Source of the DNA: a virus
Virus record (IMG/VR): IMGVR_UViG_3300032087_003494
Location: 1 to 23,001 of that record
Reading direction: 5' to 3' (one strand)
DNA length: 23,001 bases
A program made the position numbers and the translations under genes. Of the stretch, positions 21,547 through 23,001 are shown one piece after another; the stretch's first letter is position 1; each line of letters begins with the position of its first letter. The notes under the pieces are model-generated. The model worked only from the letters and a program-made list of their open reading frames with translations, had not been told where the DNA came from and searched no databases.

Positions 21547-21749
21547 AAGCAGATAGAAACAGATAGCCAAAACGGCTAGAACATCCAACGGTACGGCATC
21601 ATACGCAAAAATTGCTCTATAAAACAGATAAATTACAATTCTTTTTTAAAAAAAATAATTATAGTTTAGTAAAGATACACATACAAAAATGGCCCAATGT
21701 TGATAGTACATCGAGCCGTTGCGCATTATAGGCGAAAATACACCCGTTT
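21547..21749. other. AT-rich convergent intergenic region without a gene
   Basis: About 200 bp between the facing genes with no credible coding frame. It holds a short inverted repeat TAGCC-AAAAC-GGCTA (21564-21578), a very AT-rich core (21620-21670, including CTTTTTTAAAAAAAATAATTATAG) and a leftward promoter-like pair. No T-run terminator is obvious for either flanking gene. Confidence 0.7.
21658..21686 (-). promoter_or_regulatory. Promoter-like pair pointing left into the exonuclease gene
   Basis: On the minus strand TTGTAT (21686-21681) and TATAAT (21663-21658) are 17 bp apart. The -10 is perfect and the -35 is the same hexamer proposed for the early promoter at 14452. Transcription would run antisense through the repeats and the 3' end of the exonuclease gene. 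AT-rich DNA gives such matches by chance, so this is tentative. Confidence 0.35.
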
Positions 21750-22097
21750 TTATCTGCTTTTATCTGCTTTTATCTGCTTTGCAATGCGTTTTGCCCACCG
21801 TTGTGCAGGTGTACCACCCCACAATGCCCATGCAATTGCCATTTTGGATGTGCGATCCCGCCGTTTATCTGCGTTTGCCTGTGAATGGCGTGCAAACCAT
21901 GCGGCCATTAACTCGATTTGTGCATCACTAACCGATCCCGATGCCAAACGGCGTGCGGTTCTCATCCCTGTACCAGGTACACGTTTACCGCCCTCATCCT
22001 TATACGCTGCACGTTTGGATTGTGGTAACGATCGGTTGTATTCCAACGCACGGTTGGCGATTAATTGTATTTGCCGTGGTACTCTGTATTGTGCCAT
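21750..22097 (-). CDS. Small phage protein with IAWALWGG motif
   Basis: 115 residues from ATG 22097 (MAQYRVPRQ), preceded on the minus strand by GGGGGA; a longer frame to 22172 has no site. A perfect -10 TATAAT lies at 22124-22119 on the minus strand, with no good -35. The protein has R-T-A-R-R-L-A-S-G-x-V-S, M-A-A-W-F-A-R-H and I-A-W-A-L-W-G-G-T-P-A-Q-R-W-A. This order matches a small domain common in phages, alone or fused to head maturation proteins (FARHE ... IAWLLWGGDxGRxWA). Its role there is not established. Very basic N-terminal half. The last residues KADKSR come from the repeat array. Being close to the region where packaging genes may start fits the family. Confidence 0.68.
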   Translation of the reverse strand: MAQYRVPRQIQLIANRALEYNRSLPQSKRAAYKDEGGKRVPGTGMRTARRLASGSVSDAQIELMAAWFARHSQANADKRRDRTSKMAIAWALWGGTPAQRWAKRIAKQIKADKSR

Positions 22098-22157
22098 GCA
22101 TCCCCCAAAATGTGTTAGATTATATATGCAAATAGTAACACAAACCGTTGGATATCG

Positions 22158-22382
22158 ATGACACCCACTCAATACAAAGAATATGCCATATCACGCAAAA
22201 TACTATTGTTACGCCGTGAGGGATTCCCGCAGCGACAAGCCACGGCGATCGCATTTCGTATGTGGCGTGATGGTGAGTTAAAACCACAAAAGCCGGGCGA
22301 ACGTAAACGCCAACGGGATTTACGGCGGCGGCGTTGGTATGATCAACGTAAACGTATGAGGGATCAAGATGTACAAAAATAA
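22158..22382 (+). CDS. Small basic protein
   Basis: 74 residues, ATG 22158; only GGAT is seen as a site. The first half is a helical unit (ISRKILLLRREGFPQRQATA, then IAFRMWRDGELKP), which resembles short helical domains in phage proteins that read E-G-F/Y-P-x-x-Q-A-x-A-I-A. The second half is nearly all Arg, Lys and Gln (KRQRDLRRRRWYDQRKRMRD), suited to nucleic acid binding. It starts 60 bp from the divergent gene at 22097, sharing an AT-rich spacer. It overlaps the next small gene by 14 bp. Function unknown. Confidence 0.6.
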   Translation: MTPTQYKEYAISRKILLLRREGFPQRQATAIAFRMWRDGELKPQKPGERKRQRDLRRRRWYDQRKRMRDQDVQK

Positions 22383-22449
22383 ACCAATGAAACGCAAAAC
22401 AACCAAACGTAAACCAATGAAACGTGGCAACAAACGGGGCAAACAATAA
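22369..22449 (+). CDS. 26-residue Lys/Arg-rich peptide with KPMKR repeats
   Basis: ATG 22369 follows GAGGG (22358-22362) by 6 nt, and the frame ends at TAA 22447-22449, overlapping the next ATG by one base. The product begins MYKNKPMKRK and holds K-P-M-K-R twice, 10 residues apart, with 13 of 26 residues Lys or Arg. The site, the coupling at both ends and the repeat argue for a real gene. A DNA or RNA binding or condensing role is plausible. It was too short for usual gene finders. Confidence 0.6.
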   Translation: MYKNKPMKRKTTKRKPMKRGNKRGKQ

Positions 22450-22931
22450 TGGCAATTAAAACCCAATACATCATTGCACCGTACCAATGCGATCCCGATA
22501 TATGGGTAATGCGTGTTGCATGGTTACACAATCGATTGGTGGCAAACATGGATGCGTTGCCATACATTATTTTATCGCAACATGCGAATATATTGATCGG
22601 TTGTTATGGTGATTGCAACGATGAGGCACAACGCAAAATTGGTTTGCGTGCAACGTTGTTACACGTTGGCCATACAGCTATGGGATACGATAATGAATTG
22701 TTGGTAATCGTACCCGATGATGGCACACCAACCGATGGCATGGCATCCCAATTGCGTGTATGGATGGAGACACGAAACGATTTTGATTTTGAAATGAATA
22801 TCTATGCAGGCACGTGGCAACATTGGTTAAATGAGTTTGACACCGATCACGATCCAATACCAAAACGCAAAACCAAACGCAATACACAACCCGATATCGA
22901 GGCGGATAGCGAAGATTATACCGAGGTATAG
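22449..22931 (+). CDS. Possible nucleoside deoxyribosyltransferase-like protein
   Basis: 160 residues, ATG 22449 in a TAATG overlap. The order Y-I-I-A-P-Y at the start, a helix with V-A-W-L-H-N-R-L-V, a P-Y-I-I-L-S-Q-H segment, then ELLVIVPDDGTPTDGMASQL resembles the fold of phage proteins related to nucleoside 2-deoxyribosyltransferases. In those, S/T-x-G-M near the end of a strand and an A-S/P-Y start bind the nucleotide. Substrate and activity are not shown. The last 40 residues are an acidic and basic tail (PKRKTKRNTQPDIEADSEDY). It ends in ACC GAG GTA TAG, similar to the usual cassette. May serve in nucleotide handling. Confidence 0.45.
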   Translation: MAIKTQYIIAPYQCDPDIWVMRVAWLHNRLVANMDALPYIILSQHANILIGCYGDCNDEAQRKIGLRATLLHVGHTAMGYDNELLVIVPDDGTPTDGMASQLRVWMETRNDFDFEMNIYAGTWQHWLNEFDTDHDPIPKRKTKRNTQPDIEADSEDYTEV

Positions 22932-22932
22932 G

Positions 22933-22971
22933 CACACACCCGGGGGCCACCACCCCATGGGGCCGTGTGTG
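22933..22971 (+). other. GC-rich stem-loop near the end of the window
   Basis: CACACAC (22933-22939) pairs with GTGTGTG (22965-22971) and GGCC (22945-22948) with GGCC (22961-22964), leaving a 5-nt bulge and a 12-nt loop that contains CCCCATGG. No T-run follows. The last 70 bases are much richer in C and G than the rest. An ATG at 22977 stays open to the edge, but no ribosome binding site is seen. It may be a terminator of odd type or part of a packaging or end site. Confidence 0.45.
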
Positions 22972-23001
22972 TGGCGATGACCCACCCCCCGCACTGCGCA
23001 C

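Larger units (their letters stand above)
21530..21780. repeat. Inverted sets of 10-bp CAGATA repeats around an AT-rich gap
   Basis: CAGATA occurs at 21530, 21540, 21550 and 21560, exactly 10 bp apart (unit AAAGCAGATA), and again at 21625. The complement TATCTGCTTT occurs three times in tandem at 21751-21780. The two sets face each other across about 185 bp. One helical turn per unit, as in iterons or protein-binding arrays. The arms also encode the last residues of both flanking genes, and could pair as RNA or cruciform. Confidence 0.8.

Noticed and set aside
21564-21578. Terminator for the exonuclease gene (TAGCC / GGCTA)
   Set aside because: Only a 5-bp stem and no T-run after it.
21530-21780. 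CRISPR array
   Set aside because: Units are 10 bp with no spacers, and the two sets are in opposite directions.
21697-22161. 154-residue plus-strand frame opposite the IAWALWGG gene
   Set aside because: Mirror of the minus-strand gene, which has a recognised motif order and a better start.

Overview
The window is part of a tailed bacteriophage (or prophage) genome with siphovirus architecture. Genes are packed head to tail with 1-4 bp overlaps. There is a tail tube gene, a tape measure gene and a -1 frameshifted tail chaperone pair, but no sheath gene, so the tail should be long and non-contractile. The host cannot be named from the sequence. The three perfect DnaA boxes (TTATCCACA) and GAGG-type ribosome binding sites show only that it is bacterial. 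No integrase, tRNA, rRNA, IS element or CRISPR array was found. Portal and large terminase genes are not in the window.

Layout. Positions 2-1363 hold the 3' part of a repeat-rich fibre gene ending at a strong terminator. Positions 1437-2552 are a separate transcription unit for the likely major capsid protein: promoter, structured leader, capsid gene and a weak terminator. Positions 2589-12942 carry an unknown head gene, connector, tail terminator, tail tube, tail chaperones (frameshift), a gp10-like protein, tape measure, a 1085-residue tail-tip protein with an Asp-box, and a hub-like protein. Positions 12945-13854 are the lysis genes (amidase and holin-like). A lone minus-strand gene (13844-14359) ends tail to tail with the holin. 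Positions 14393-14499 look like a replication origin and early control region: three DnaA boxes 12 bp apart, AT-rich DNA and a 16-bp palindrome over a promoter. Positions 14525-21546 are early genes: small unknown proteins, three small HTH proteins, RusA resolvase, an AEP-type primase, an adenine methyltransferase, a VapE-type helicase, a C5 cytosine methyltransferase and a DnaQ-type exonuclease. Positions 21530-21780 are an AT-rich convergent gap framed by inverted 10-bp repeats. Positions 21750-22931 hold a minus-strand gene and three plus-strand genes, followed by a GC-rich structured end.

How the genes work together. DnaA boxes, primase, VapE ATPase, RusA and the exonuclease form a compact replication and recombination set. 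The two methyltransferases have no partner nuclease here and probably protect or mark phage DNA. The small HTH proteins are candidates for early/late control. Structural genes appear to be expressed largely through translational coupling.

The most unusual item is a second, well-formed gene (20393-20794) nested in the +1 frame of the C5 methyltransferase. It has its own Shine-Dalgarno and the signature of a recognisable phage protein family. Other notable items are two start sites buried in long perfect or near-perfect hairpins (1500-1551 and 20923-20964), a textbook -1 frameshift signal (5355-5406), and a 26-residue half-basic peptide gene (22369-22449).
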